A stretch of DNA of 64,000 bases from Novosphingobium panipatense. GTDB taxonomy: Bacteria > Pseudomonadota > Alphaproteobacteria > Sphingomonadales > Sphingomonadaceae. Positions 8,753 to 17,948 of this stretch are shown here, piece by piece. Numbering within the stretch: position 1 is the first letter of the stretch; each line of letters starts with the position of its first letter. The position numbers and the translations under genes were made by a program. Location: the NCBI RefSeq assembly GCF_002149965.1, contig NZ_MSQB01000026.1:1-64000 (forward strand), read 5' to 3'. Below the pieces are notes generated by a model. The model was given only the letters and a program-made list of their open reading frames with translations. It did not search any database and was not told where the DNA came from.

Positions 8753-9555
8753 TGGAACCTTTCGTCCTCCATCGCGGAGAGGCGCCGCTCATCGTTGCCT
8801 TCCCCCATGTCGGTACAGGTCTGGCCGATGTTGCCCCCGCGTTCCGCTCGGAATGGCTGGCCCGGCGCGATGCCGACTGGTGGGTGGACGATCTCTACGC
8901 CTTTGCCCGCGAACTGGGCGCGACGACGATTGCGGCGCGTGTTTCGCGCAGCGTGATCGACCTCAACCGCGATCCCTCCGGCGCCTCGCTCTATCCCGGG
9001 CAGGCGACGACGGAACTCTGCCCAACGACCACGTTCGATGGCGAGCCGCTTTACAAGGCCGAAGGCCCTGATGAGGCCGGGATCGCCCGCCGCCGCGCGC
9101 TCTGGTTCGATCCCTACCACGCCGCGCTTCGCTCCGAGATCGAGCGGCTGCGGAAGCTCCACGGCAAAGTCGTGCTCTACGACGCGCACTCGATCCGCAG
9201 CCATGTGCCGCGCCTGTTCGATGGCGAATTACCGCAGTTCAACATTGGCACGAACCTCGGCCAGACCTGCGATCCGGCGCTTTCCGCTGCCGTGACCCAA
9301 GTCTGCAAGGCGAGCGGCTTGAGCCACGTTCTCGATGGCCGCTTCCGTGGTGGCTGGACCACGCGGCACTACGGCGAGCCTGCCAGCGGCGTCCATGCAA
9401 TCCAGATGGAACTCGCCATTCGCGGCTACATGGACGAGCCCGAAGTGCCGAGCGAAGTCAACTGGCCCGTGCCGTTCTCGGCAGACCGCGCCGCCGCCCT
9501 CACCCCGATCCTGCAAGACGTGCTGAAGGCGGCCCTCGCCTTCGCCCGCACCTGA
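8752..9555 (+). CDS. hutG: N-formylglutamate deformylase HutG
   Basis: A 267-residue N-formylglutamate amidohydrolase that releases formate and L-glutamate, the last pathway step. Recognisable family segments are VAFPHVGTGL, VSRSVIDLNRDPSG, YDAHSIRSHVPRLFDG and GGWTTRHYGEP; the His and Asp residues in them probably bind the metal. The ATG overlaps the hutH stop by one base (TGATG). A gap of only 14 bases precedes hutU. Confidence 0.95.
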   Translation: MEPFVLHRGEAPLIVAFPHVGTGLADVAPAFRSEWLARRDADWWVDDLYAFARELGATTIAARVSRSVIDLNRDPSGASLYPGQATTELCPTTTFDGEPLYKAEGPDEAGIARRRALWFDPYHAALRSEIERLRKLHGKVVLYDAHSIRSHVPRLFDGELPQFNIGTNLGQTCDPALSAAVTQVCKASGLSHVLDGRFRGGWTTRHYGEPASGVHAIQMELAIRGYMDEPEVPSEVNWPVPFSADRAAALTPILQDVLKAALAFART

Positions 9556-9569
9556 TTTAAGGAACCGCC

Positions 9570-11234
9570 ATGACCCGCCTCGACAACAGCCGCGTCATCA
9601 AGCCTGCGACCGGCACCGAACTCAGCGCGAAGAGCTGGCTCACCGAAGCGCCGCTGCGCATGCTGATGAACAACCTCCACCCCGATGTGGCCGAACGCCC
9701 GGAGGAACTGGTGGTCTACGGCGGCATCGGCCGCGCCGCGCGCGACTGGGAGAGCTACGACAAGATCGTCGAGACCCTGCGCCGCCTTGAGGGCGATGAA
9801 ACGCTCCTGGTGCAGTCCGGCAAGCCGGTGGGCGTGTTCCGCACCCATGCCGATGCGCCGCGCGTGTTGATCGCCAATTCCAACCTCGTGCCGGAATGGG
9901 CAAAATGGGAGCATTTCAACGAACTCGATAAGCGCGGTCTTGCCATGTACGGCCAGATGACCGCCGGTTCGTGGATCTACATCGGCACGCAGGGCATCGT
10001 TCAGGGCACCTACGAGACGTTTGTGGAGATGGGTCGCCAGCACTATGGCGGCGACCTTTCGGGCAAGTGGCTGCTGACAGCCGGGCTTGGCGGCATGGGC
10101 GGCGCGCAGCCGCTAGCGGCGGTGATGGCGGGCGCATCGTGCCTTGCCATCGAATGCCAGCCCAGCCGCATCGAAATGCGCCTGCGCACCGGCTACCTCG
10201 ACGTCGCCGCCTCTACCATCGAGGAGGCCATGGCGATCATCGAGAAGGCCAATGCCGAGAAGAAGCCGGTCTCCGTCGGCCTGCTCGGCAATGCTGCGGA
10301 ACTGCTGCCGGAGATGTTCGCGCGCGGCATCCGCCCGGACCTGCTGACCGACCAGACTTCCGCCCACGACCCCGTCAACGGCTATCTCCCTGCCGGCTGG
10401 ACCGTCGCCGAATGGATCGAGAAACGCGAGCGTGAACCGGAAGCCGTCGCCAAGGCGGCCAAGGCCTCCATGGCCGTTCATGTGCAGGCCATGCTGAACT
10501 TCCAGGCGGCGGGCGTGCCCACCACCGATTACGGCAACAACATCCGCCAGATGGCGAAGAACGAAGGCATCGAAAACGCGTTCGACTTCCCCGGCTTCGT
10601 CCCCGCCTATATCCGCCCGCTGTTCTGCCGCGGCGTGGGGCCGTTCCGCTGGGCCGCGCTTTCGGGCGATCCCGAGGACATCTACAAGACCGACGCCAAA
10701 GTGAAGGAACTGCTGCCCGACCACGCGCACCTGCACAACTGGCTCGACATGGCGCGCGAGAAGATCCAGTTCCAGGGCCTGCCCGCGCGCATCTGCTGGG
10801 TCGGTCTGGGTGACCGCCACCGGCTGGGCCTCGCCTTCAACGAGATGGTGGCGAACGGCGAACTCAAGGCCCCGGTCGTCATCGGCCGCGACCACCTCGA
10901 CAGCGGCTCCGTCGCCTCACCCAACCGCGAGACCGAGGCCATGCGCGACGGTTCGGACGCGGTTTCGGACTGGCCGCTGCTCAATGCGCTGCTCAACACC
11001 GCCTCCGGCGCAACCTGGGTGTCGCTGCACCACGGCGGCGGCGTCGGCATGGGCTATTCGCAGCATTCAGGCATGGTGATCGTCGCCGACGGCACCGAAG
11101 CGGCGGCCAGGCGTCTGGAGCGCGTACTGTGGAACGACCCGGCGACGGGCGTGATGCGTCACGCCGATGCCGGGTACGAGATCGCGCTGGATTGTGCGCG
11201 GGAGAAGGGTCTGGACCTGCCGGGGATTCCCTAA
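9570..11234 (+). CDS. hutU: Urocanate hydratase HutU
   Basis: A 554-residue urocanase that adds water to urocanate to give imidazolonepropionate, using tightly bound NAD+ as an electrophile. The NAD-binding GLGGMGGAQPLA is near residue 172. GQMTAGSWIYIGTQGIVQGT and the Cys-containing LFCRGVGPFRW are conserved family stretches. Length is canonical. It is the last gene of hutIHGU; AAGGAA lies upstream of the start. No histidine or urocanate transporter gene is present beside the operon. Confidence 0.97.
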   Translation: MTRLDNSRVIKPATGTELSAKSWLTEAPLRMLMNNLHPDVAERPEELVVYGGIGRAARDWESYDKIVETLRRLEGDETLLVQSGKPVGVFRTHADAPRVLIANSNLVPEWAKWEHFNELDKRGLAMYGQMTAGSWIYIGTQGIVQGTYETFVEMGRQHYGGDLSGKWLLTAGLGGMGGAQPLAAVMAGASCLAIECQPSRIEMRLRTGYLDVAASTIEEAMAIIEKANAEKKPVSVGLLGNAAELLPEMFARGIRPDLLTDQTSAHDPVNGYLPAGWTVAEWIEKREREPEAVAKAAKASMAVHVQAMLNFQAAGVPTTDYGNNIRQMAKNEGIENAFDFPGFVPAYIRPLFCRGVGPFRWAALSGDPEDIYKTDAKVKELLPDHAHLHNWLDMAREKIQFQGLPARICWVGLGDRHRLGLAFNEMVANGELKAPVVIGRDHLDSGSVASPNRETEAMRDGSDAVSDWPLLNALLNTASGATWVSLHHGGGVGMGYSQHSGMVIVADGTEAAARRLERVLWNDPATGVMRHADAGYEIALDCAREKGLDLPGIP

Positions 11235-11287
11235 AGGTTGCCGTTGGAGTGAGGGGAGGCGCAAGCAAACGCCGCGCCCTCTCTCCA

Positions 11288-11377
11288 CGTCATCCTGAAC
11301 TTGTTTCAGGATCCATCGCGCCGAACAGACGGCCGTCAATGGTCAGAAATGGATCCTGAAACAAGTTCAGGATGACG
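11288..11377. repeat. Intergenic inverted repeat, CCTGAAC family, copy a
   Basis: Perfect 29-bp arms at 11288-11316 and 11349-11377 around a 32-base spacer. Each arm also contains its own small dyad (CCTGAA..TTCAGG). It sits between the convergent hutU and patatin genes and could act as a bidirectional transcription barrier. Related units are at 42719, 44703 and, more distantly, 27698 and 50163. Confidence 0.85.
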
Positions 11378-11414
11378 CTGTTTCTTGGTCGAAGTGAGCG
11401 TCAGAAAAGGCACC

Positions 11415-12458
11415 CTACCCCGGCCCGAACCTGCTCGCCAGGTCGACAGTGCTTTCCTTGCCAAGGCTCTCAATCGAAGCCTCGCACCAGCGCCGCGCGG
11501 CGGCCTCCCCGGCGTCGCGCAAGGTCAGCAGGAGTTGCCGCACCGGCAGCATCTTGCTTTGCGCGGGCATGGCGGCCAGCGTCTCCTCATCGTGTATCTC
11601 ATGGAAACGCATGCGTTCCACTTGCGCGATGAGGCCCTCTTTGGCCCGCGTCCGCCCGATCGAAGATTGCAGCAGGAACAAGCCCTGCATTTCCTTGCGC
11701 ATGGACTGGTTGAAACCGATTTCGGTGATCCGGTCGACGATCCCGGCGGCATTGCGCGGCGTCTGGTCGCGGGCCTGGGGATTGACGGTGATCAACAGCA
11801 GATCGTCATTGGCGCTTTCCAGCACCAGCGGCACGAGCGGCGGATTGGCGCTGTAGCCGCCGTCCCAGTAATCCTTGCCGTCGATCGTCACCGGCGGAAA
11901 ATAGAGCGGCAGACAGGCCGAGGCGAGCAGCGCCTCGGTCGTCAGGTCATCCTTGCGGAAAATGCGGGCCGTGCCGCTCTGCGCATTCGTGGCGGAAATG
12001 AACAAGGGCGGCGCCTTGTCGCTGGCGATGGCCGCGAAATCGACGTGCTCCTCGATCACCTTGCGCAGGATATCCTGCATTTCGCGGCCCATCTCCGGGG
12101 AGCCATGCGTCATGCCGAGATCGCCGAACATGGTCGTCCACCAGGAGGACATCGCGCGGGTCGTCTCGGGAAAAGCCTCGATCATCGGGATCAGCGGCCC
12201 TGCCTCCCGCCCGGACTTGTTCAGTTCCTTCCAGAACGAGCGCAGCCGTTCGCGCGCCCCTTCGCGGCCGCCGGACACCAGGCCGGAAACCAGCACCGCC
12301 GCGTTCATCGCCCCGGCACTGGCCCCGCTGACCGCCCCCACCGCCAGACGCGGTTCCTGGAGCAGTCCCTCCAGCACCCCCCAGGTAAAGGCGCCGTGCG
12401 CGCCTCCCCCCTGAAGGGCAATATCGAGGATATGGAGAGGCTTATCCGATGAGGCCAT
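11415..12458 (-). CDS. Patatin-like phospholipase
   Basis: A patatin-family lipid acyl hydrolase of 347 residues from the ATG at 12458 (a GTG four codons upstream, at 12470, is also possible). It has the oxyanion loop GGGAHG, the nucleophile Ser in GASAG about residue 47 and the dyad Asp in YWDGGYSANPP. Substrate may be phospholipid or another stored ester; patatin-type hydrolases also occur near polyhydroxyalkanoate genes in alphaproteobacteria, but none are visible here. A 16-bp TTGCAA-type dyad lies 21 bases before the ATG and may be its operator. Confidence 0.9.
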   Translation of the reverse strand: MASSDKPLHILDIALQGGGAHGAFTWGVLEGLLQEPRLAVGAVSGASAGAMNAAVLVSGLVSGGREGARERLRSFWKELNKSGREAGPLIPMIEAFPETTRAMSSWWTTMFGDLGMTHGSPEMGREMQDILRKVIEEHVDFAAIASDKAPPLFISATNAQSGTARIFRKDDLTTEALLASACLPLYFPPVTIDGKDYWDGGYSANPPLVPLVLESANDDLLLITVNPQARDQTPRNAAGIVDRITEIGFNQSMRKEMQGLFLLQSSIGRTRAKEGLIAQVERMRFHEIHDEETLAAMPAQSKMLPVRQLLLTLRDAGEAAARRWCEASIESLGKESTVDLASRFGPG

Positions 12459-12479
12459 TCGAATGCTCACTCATGCTGC

Positions 12480-12495
12480 ATTGCAACATTGCAAT
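12480..12495. promoter_or_regulatory. Candidate operator upstream of the patatin gene
   Basis: ATTGCAACATTGCAAT is a perfect inverted repeat: 7-bp arms and a 2-base spacer. It lies immediately upstream of the patatin start, where a bound repressor would block transcription. TTGC/GCAA dyads are compatible with PhaR-type regulators of alphaproteobacteria, but that is only a suggestion. Confidence 0.4.
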
Positions 12496-12546
12496 CCATA
12501 GCATCGGCAATTGTTCCTGAACAGCGCTCACCGGACAAATAGGCAA

Positions 12547-13296
12547 TCAGTGCGCCGCCCCGTTCAGCGCCGCGAAGGTCTGGGCATAGCGCCCTTCCGC
12601 CTCGGCATTGCGCAGGAAGCCCAGCCGCTCCACGCCGATCAGTTCCGGTGTCGGAACTTTGGCGAAGAGGCGCATCACTTCGTCGATGAAGGCGTCCAGC
12701 GGCATGTAGCCTTCGCGCGTGGACTGCCCCGGCGTCAGCTCGGTCTGCACGGCAGGCGGCGCGAGTTCGATGACCTCCACCGCGCCCTTCAGCGCGAAAC
12801 GGAGCGAGTCGGTCCAGGAGTGGATCGCCGCCTTGGTGGCCGAATAAACCGCCGCGCCCACCAGCGGCACGAAAGCCAAGCCCGAACTGACATTGACGAT
12901 GGCCGCGTCCGCCTGCTCGCGCAAGTGGCCGATCAGCGCATCGGTCATGCGGATCGAGCCGAGCAGGTTCGTCACCACGCATGCCTCCGCGCGGGACAGG
13001 TCGCGCGGGACCGAAACGTCCTCCAGCGGCATGACCCCGGCATTGTTGACCAGCACGTTGAGCGCCGGGAACCGCGCGAGGATATCCGCCCCGAAAGCCG
13101 CGATTGCAGCGGGATCGGCCACGTCGAGCGCGACGGCATGGATATTCTCCCGGCCTTTCGCGGTTTCCTCGAGACTGGCCAGCGTGCGCCCGGTGACGAT
13201 CACGACATTGCCGGCATCATGCCAGCGCTGCGCCAGTTCGCGCCCGATGCCGGTGCCGCCGCCGGTGAGAAGAATGGTGTTGCCGCTGGTCTTCAT
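12547..13296 (-). CDS. Short-chain dehydrogenase (DltE-like SDR)
   Basis: A 249-residue classical SDR with TGGGTGIGRELAQRW at residues 10-24, NNAGVMP near residue 88 and the catalytic Ser and YSATK about residues 136-153. The C-terminal part resembles the DltE-type oxidoreductases of unknown substrate. It is divergent from an HxlR regulator 103 bases away, an arrangement in which the regulator typically controls the oxidoreductase in response to an electrophile or aldehyde. Confidence 0.9.
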   Translation of the reverse strand: MKTSGNTILLTGGGTGIGRELAQRWHDAGNVVIVTGRTLASLEETAKGRENIHAVALDVADPAAIAAFGADILARFPALNVLVNNAGVMPLEDVSVPRDLSRAEACVVTNLLGSIRMTDALIGHLREQADAAIVNVSSGLAFVPLVGAAVYSATKAAIHSWTDSLRFALKGAVEVIELAPPAVQTELTPGQSTREGYMPLDAFIDEVMRLFAKVPTPELIGVERLGFLRNAEAEGRYAQTFAALNGAAH

Positions 13297-13399
13297 GGAA
13301 CTCGCTCCTGTGAGAAGAGATTGCGAGACGGGATGTAAACCGATACTCTCTTTTGGAAAGTAGGCACCCGAAAGTGCTGTAGTTACCCATGAGTGAGAA

Positions 13400-13780
13400 A
13401 TGGAAAATCAGGCCATTACCCGTTACTCGAACGTGCCCGGCGTCGATGCGCTCGTCAACGAATTGATCGGACGCGTGGCGGACAAGTGGACCCTGCTGGT
13501 GCTGGAGGCTCTGGAGGAAAACGGCGAAACCCGCTTCAGCGCCCTCGCCCGTGCGGTGCCGGGGATCAGCCAGAAGATGCTCACCCAGACATTGCGCCAG
13601 ATGGAGCGCAACGGCTTCGTCCATCGCACCGTCCATCCGGTCATCCCGCCCCATGTCGATTACCGGCTCACCCCGCTCGGACACAGCCTGGGAGAGGCCT
13701 TCTGCAGCGTCTGGCATTGGGCCGAAGCCAATCTCGAAAACGTCGCCGCCGCGCGGTCGGATTTCGACACCCGCGACTGA
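13400..13780 (+). CDS. HxlR-family transcriptional regulator
   Basis: A 126-residue winged-helix protein. The core matches HxlR/YodB-type regulators: VNELIGRVADKWTLLVLEAL, then FSALARAVPGISQKMLTQTLRQMERNG as the recognition helix region and a wing around HRTVHPVIPPHVDYRLTPLG. No cysteine is visible near the N-terminus, so thiol-based sensing of the YodB kind is unlikely. It probably represses the divergent SDR gene and itself; the shared promoter contains short repeated AAAGT-like motifs around 13350-13385. Confidence 0.9.
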   Translation: MENQAITRYSNVPGVDALVNELIGRVADKWTLLVLEALEENGETRFSALARAVPGISQKMLTQTLRQMERNGFVHRTVHPVIPPHVDYRLTPLGHSLGEAFCSVWHWAEANLENVAAARSDFDTRD

Positions 13781-13834
13781 TTTCGCAAGGCGCCGTGGAA
13801 ACCCCATGCGCAGACATCTTTTCCGCCGCCGCCG

Positions 13835-14569
13835 TTGTCGCTAGTCAGGGGGCCGGACGGCCGCACTTTCGCACTTTGCCGTCAACGGGGCTTCATTTCC
13901 TTGCTGCGCATCCTTGCCAAGACCGTCTTCGGGTTCGTCGCGATCAGTGTGGCGCTGACCCTGCTCTATCGCTTCGTGCCGCCGCCGGTCACGGTGACGA
14001 TGCTGGTGGACGGCAACGGCATCACCAAGGACTGGCAGCCGCTCAGCCGGATCGACCGCAACATGGTGGCCGCCGCGATCGCTGCCGAGGACGGCAAGTT
14101 CTGCACCCACAAGGGTTTCGACACCGATGCCATCGAAAAGGCCTTCGAGCGCAATGCCGCGGGCGGGCGCCTGCGCGGCGGATCGACGATCAGCCAGCAG
14201 ACCGCCAAGAACGTCTTCCTCTGGCAGGGTGACGGCTGGACCCGCTATATGCGCAAGGGCCTGGAAGTCTGGTTCACGTTCCTGATCGAGAACCTGTGGG
14301 ACAAGCGCCGGATCATGGAAGTCTACCTCAACGTCGCGGAGACCGGCATCGGCACTTACGGCGTCGAGGCCGGGGCGCAGCGCTACTGGGGCAAGTCGGC
14401 CTCGAACCTGACGAGGACCGAGGCGGGCCGCATGGCCGCCGCACTGCCCAGCCCCAAGACCCGCAGCGTCAAGAGCCCCTCGGGCTTCACCCGCCGCTAC
14501 GGCAACACCATCGCCGCCCGCATCGGCACGGTGAAGACCCAGGACCTCGATTCCTGCGTCTACGACTGA
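13835..14569 (+). CDS. mtgA: Monofunctional peptidoglycan glycosyltransferase MtgA
   Basis: A GT51 transglycosylase that polymerises lipid II in the inner membrane without a transpeptidase domain. One N-terminal membrane helix (ILAKTVFGFVAISVALTLLY) precedes the catalytic domain with AAEDGKFCTHKGFD (catalytic Glu), GGSTISQQTAKN and RIMEVYLNVAETGIGTYG. There is no ATG before the membrane helix: the frame opens with TTG at 13835, and another TTG at 13901 is an equally possible start, so 222-244 residues. It ends inside the tail of the convergent DUF1801 gene (10-base overlap). Confidence 0.9.
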   Translation: MSLVRGPDGRTFALCRQRGFISLLRILAKTVFGFVAISVALTLLYRFVPPPVTVTMLVDGNGITKDWQPLSRIDRNMVAAAIAAEDGKFCTHKGFDTDAIEKAFERNAAGGRLRGGSTISQQTAKNVFLWQGDGWTRYMRKGLEVWFTFLIENLWDKRRIMEVYLNVAETGIGTYGVEAGAQRYWGKSASNLTRTEAGRMAAALPSPKTRSVKSPSGFTRRYGNTIAARIGTVKTQDLDSCVYD

Positions 14570-14958
14570 CGTTTTAGCGAAGGTTTCTTAGCAAGATTGA
14601 GGGCGATCGCCGCGCGGATCAGCGCGGTCAGCGCAGCCTCGTCCACCTCGTCGCCCTCGTGGAAATCGATGGCGCGGCGCTGGTTGCCGTCGAGACTGGC
14701 GTTGAACAGGCGGGCGGGATCGCCCAGCGCCGCACCCTTGGCGAACGTCATCTTCACCGCCGCCTTGTAGGTTTCCCCGGTGCAGACCATGCCGCCGCGA
14801 TACCAGACCGGCACCCCGCGCCACTTCCACTCCTCGGTCACCTCGGGATCGGCCGCCAGGATCACCCGGCGCAGCCTCGCCAGCATCTCGCCCCGCCAGT
14901 CGCCGAGTGCCGCGATGCGCCCGTCGATGCGCTGCGACGGGGTCTGTTCCTCATCCAT
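14560..14958 (-). CDS. DUF1801 domain protein
   Basis: A 132-residue small cytosolic protein of the DUF1801/YdhG-like family, recognised from RIAALGDWRGEMLARLRRVI, EEWKWRGVPVWYRGGMVCTGE and VKMTFAKGAALGDPARLFN. The function is not known; relatives resemble the chaperone-like YjhH/frataxin-like fold. The start at 14958 has a GGGGAG ribosome site; the frame is open upstream but unlike the family. It overlaps mtgA by 10 bases at the 3' end. Confidence 0.8.
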   Translation of the reverse strand: MDEEQTPSQRIDGRIAALGDWRGEMLARLRRVILAADPEVTEEWKWRGVPVWYRGGMVCTGETYKAAVKMTFAKGAALGDPARLFNASLDGNQRRAIDFHEGDEVDEAALTALIRAAIALNLAKKPSLKRQS

Positions 14959-15013
14959 CGTATCCGCTCCCCTTTCCTTTGCATGGAAAGCTAGGCGCGG
15001 CGCGAACGACGGG

Positions 15014-15049
15014 CAAAGGAAAAGGGAGGAAGCCTGCGCTTCCTCCCTT
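15014..15049 (-). terminator. Rho-independent terminator of the TonB receptor gene
   Basis: Perfect 11-bp arms AAGGGAGGAAG/CTTCCTCCCTT (15022-15032 with 15039-15049), followed on the minus strand by a T-rich TTCCTTT run. It lies 28 bases after the receptor stop. Confidence 0.75.
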
Positions 15050-15076
15050 CCCTGTTTTCCGTAATCGGAAGCGATC

Positions 15077-17602
15077 TTAGAAGCCGAAGCTGATCGAACC
15101 GATGAACGTGCGCGGGGTGCCGATGTAGGCGTTCGGCACGTTGGTCTGCGAGGTGCCTGCACCGTCGAAGCCGCCGACATAGAGCTTGTCGAACAGGTTG
15201 ACGACGTTGAGCTGCAGGAAGGTCTTGTCGCCCAGGCCGATGAAGTCGAGCTTCACCTTCGCGTCGAGGTCGACGAGCGTGTAGGCCGGGGTCTTCTTGC
15301 CGTAGACCTGCGTGCCGGCGATCACGATCGGCAGGTTCTGGTCGTTGACGTAACGCGGGCCGGTACGCTTGACCTGAACGCCCAGTTCGACCGGACCGAT
15401 GTTGCCGTTCGCACGCGTACCAAGGGTGTAGACCGGCGCACCGGCTTCACGCTTGCCCTTGGTGTTGGCGAAGACGCCGTCGTCGATCTCCACGTTCTCC
15501 TTGATCTTCGACTTCAGGTACGAACCGAAGAGGTAGAGCGAGAACTCGGGGATCGGGCGGACGGCGAAGCTGCCGTCGATGCCGTACTTGTCGACGCGGC
15601 CGAGGTTACGGTAGATCGTGACGTCGAGGTCACGGTCATAAGCCGAAGCCAGACGGTTGGTGTAACGGGTGTACCAGCCGGTCAGCGACGCCTGGATGAT
15701 GCCCGAAGTGTAACGGACGCCCAGGTCGAAGTTGTCGGTGGTTTCCGGCTTCGGGTTCGCGCCGGCTTCGTCACGATCGTACCAGAACGACTGGTAGAGG
15801 TTGTCCGTACCGGGGACCTGCAGGCCCTTCGAGTAGTTGAAGAACAGGCTTGCGTTGTCGGTCGCGTCGAAGACCACACCGGCGGTCGGCAGGACCTTGT
15901 TGTAGTTCAGGATGCGCTGCTGCGGCAGCTTGTAGCTGGGGTTCGCACCGGCATAGACGCCCTGGTCGGCACTGTTCGTGGTGAAGCAGTCGACGAAGCC
16001 CGATGCGCTGGTGGCGAGGCAGTAGTTGGTCAGGTTGCGCTTGAAGAACGGTGCGCGGATACCGAGGTTCAGGTGAACGCGGTCGTTCATGTAGTCGCCC
16101 GAGTATTCACCCGAAACCTGATGCAGGATCGCGTAGGACAGGCGATCACGCTTCTGCAGGATGTTGCCGTCGGCATCGGCCAGCGAGCTGTTCGAGAACA
16201 CGTCCGAAGCGAAGCCGTTCGACTTGAGCAGGCTGGTCTCGCCGGTCTGACGGTGACGACCGCGGTCGTACGAGTAGGCCACGCGGACGCGGTTGAACTC
16301 GTTGATGTCATAGCGCAGCGAGGCGATGACGCCGATACGCCAGGTTTCGGTGTTGCTCGGCGCGAGGATGCGAACGGTGTCGAGCGTATCGCCGTCGCCG
16401 TTCAGGTCGACGCCGCCGAAGTAGGGCTTGCCGCCGATGTAGCCCGAAACCATCTGGGCTGCCGTGATGGCGCTGCGGCTGGAGTTGGCAGTCTGGGTGT
16501 AGAAGCCTTCACGCGCATCCACCGTGCCGCCGCCGTTGGCCTTGGTGTACTGGATGCTCGGATCGACGTTCAGGGTCAGCTTGTCGCTGAGCGTGAAGCG
16601 CGAGTTGATGCGGATGTTGCCGGTGTTCGACGGGTTGAAGCGATAGTCGTAAGCCGAACCGCAGCTGCTGGCGGGATCTGCGATACCGTTCACGCCAGCA
16701 GGGATCTGGCACTCGGCAGTCTTGTAGAAGCGCTCGTCACGCGTCTTCGGGAAGCGGTTGGTCGCCGAATCCGAACCGACCACGCGGTCGTCGTCGAGGC
16801 GCAGCGGCACCGAGCCGAAGAAGTTGTTGCGGTTGCGGTTCCAGTGACCGGCGACCGAGATGAAGTCGCCGTTGCTGCCGATCGGCTGGTAGACCTTGGC
16901 GTTGAACTGGGTCTTGTCGATCTGGCCGATGCCGCCGTAGATCGTGTTGTTCACGGCCTTCGAGGCCGAGAAGAACGCCTTGGTTCCGGCCGAGGTGAAC
17001 TCGCCGGTGTCGATCTCGCCGAACATACGGAAGAAGCTGAAGTCACCGGCCGAACCCAGCAGGCGCACGCCGAAGTCGTCATAGGGGTTGCGGGTACGGA
17101 TGTTGACGGTCGAACCCGAAGCGGCGGCGGTCGGCGAGTCGACGTCGGTGGTGCCGAGGTTGACGTTGACCTGCTCGATGATTTCAGGATCGATCTGCTG
17201 GTTCGAGTAGAGCGCGTAGCCGCCCGTGTCGTTCAGCGGGATACCGTCGACGGTCTGCGAGATACGCGAATCGTCGAAGCCGCGGATGGTCAGCGTACCA
17301 CCGGCCGAACCGAACGGGTCGTTGTTCTGGAAGCTGACGCCCGGCATCAGGTTGATGGTGTCGTTGATCGTCTGGCCCGGAACCTGGGCCTGGATCACTT
17401 CCTGCGTCAGGACCTGCTTGGCCTTCGAGGTGTTCGGGATCTGCACACCGGCGACGCCGCGGTTCACCTGACCGGTAACGACGATGGTGCCTTCCTCGAA
17501 GTCGACCGAGCCGGTCGACTGAGCGAAAGCGGGAACGGCAAGGAATGCCGCGCCGACGGCGAGCGTGCTGGTCGCGGTCGAAAGAATGGATTGAAACTTC
17601 AT
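15077..17602 (-). CDS. TonB-dependent outer-membrane receptor
   Basis: An 841-residue beta-barrel receptor for energised uptake of a ligand across the outer membrane. The signal peptide ends near AFAQ (residue 28), a TonB-box-like GTIVVTG follows at about 38-44, the plug domain runs to roughly residue 175 (MPGVSF, LTIRGFDDSR, VDGIPLNDTGGY, GSTVNIRTR) and the barrel ends in an aromatic Phe (SISFGF) as outer-membrane proteins do. Ligand is unknown; the plug looks like siderophore or ferric-citrate receptors but no sigma/anti-sigma pair or N-terminal signalling domain is present. It is monocistronic with its own terminator. Confidence 0.93.
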   Translation of the reverse strand: MKFQSILSTATSTLAVGAAFLAVPAFAQSTGSVDFEEGTIVVTGQVNRGVAGVQIPNTSKAKQVLTQEVIQAQVPGQTINDTINLMPGVSFQNNDPFGSAGGTLTIRGFDDSRISQTVDGIPLNDTGGYALYSNQQIDPEIIEQVNVNLGTTDVDSPTAAASGSTVNIRTRNPYDDFGVRLLGSAGDFSFFRMFGEIDTGEFTSAGTKAFFSASKAVNNTIYGGIGQIDKTQFNAKVYQPIGSNGDFISVAGHWNRNRNNFFGSVPLRLDDDRVVGSDSATNRFPKTRDERFYKTAECQIPAGVNGIADPASSCGSAYDYRFNPSNTGNIRINSRFTLSDKLTLNVDPSIQYTKANGGGTVDAREGFYTQTANSSRSAITAAQMVSGYIGGKPYFGGVDLNGDGDTLDTVRILAPSNTETWRIGVIASLRYDINEFNRVRVAYSYDRGRHRQTGETSLLKSNGFASDVFSNSSLADADGNILQKRDRLSYAILHQVSGEYSGDYMNDRVHLNLGIRAPFFKRNLTNYCLATSASGFVDCFTTNSADQGVYAGANPSYKLPQQRILNYNKVLPTAGVVFDATDNASLFFNYSKGLQVPGTDNLYQSFWYDRDEAGANPKPETTDNFDLGVRYTSGIIQASLTGWYTRYTNRLASAYDRDLDVTIYRNLGRVDKYGIDGSFAVRPIPEFSLYLFGSYLKSKIKENVEIDDGVFANTKGKREAGAPVYTLGTRANGNIGPVELGVQVKRTGPRYVNDQNLPIVIAGTQVYGKKTPAYTLVDLDAKVKLDFIGLGDKTFLQLNVVNLFDKLYVGGFDGAGTSQTNVPNAYIGTPRTFIGSISFGF

Positions 17603-17948
17603 CTTAGCCCCCTGGAAACCTTCAGAGTGGTTGGAACCGAATGCGGAAGAGGTTGCCCCGCCGCAGGTTTGCTGCGGCTGCTAAGAGCAGCGCAATATGA
17701 CAATCTTCTGACGCAAGGGATTCATTTCCGATCTTCGTTGCGCAATTTTGTGACCCAAATTGCAGTCGTTTGCGGAAATTGGCCGATTTTTCTGAGTTTT
17801 CCGTGCTTTATGAGCCAATGTGACAATCGGTTGTGCGGCATAAATGTCACGCAGCGAGACTTCCATGCCGCCATGGGGAAAGTGGTCCCGACATGTAATG
17901 ATACGTCATCGCTTGCTGTTAAGCTCCGGCGCATGCGATGAAATTGTC
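17603..17948. promoter_or_regulatory. Long divergent promoter region of the TonB receptor and CDF genes
   Basis: 346 bases without a gene and more AT-rich than the surroundings. It holds the receptor ribosome site (AGGGGG before 17602) and several TGACA/TGTCA half-sites, including GTGACA at 17819-17824 and TGTCAC at 17846-17851. These could be regulator sites for metal-responsive control of either gene, but none matches a consensus I can name. Confidence 0.4.

Noticed and set aside
16073..17941. 622-codon open frame on the plus strand
   Set aside because: Antisense to the TonB receptor; Val/Arg/Asp/Gly-rich with no domain.
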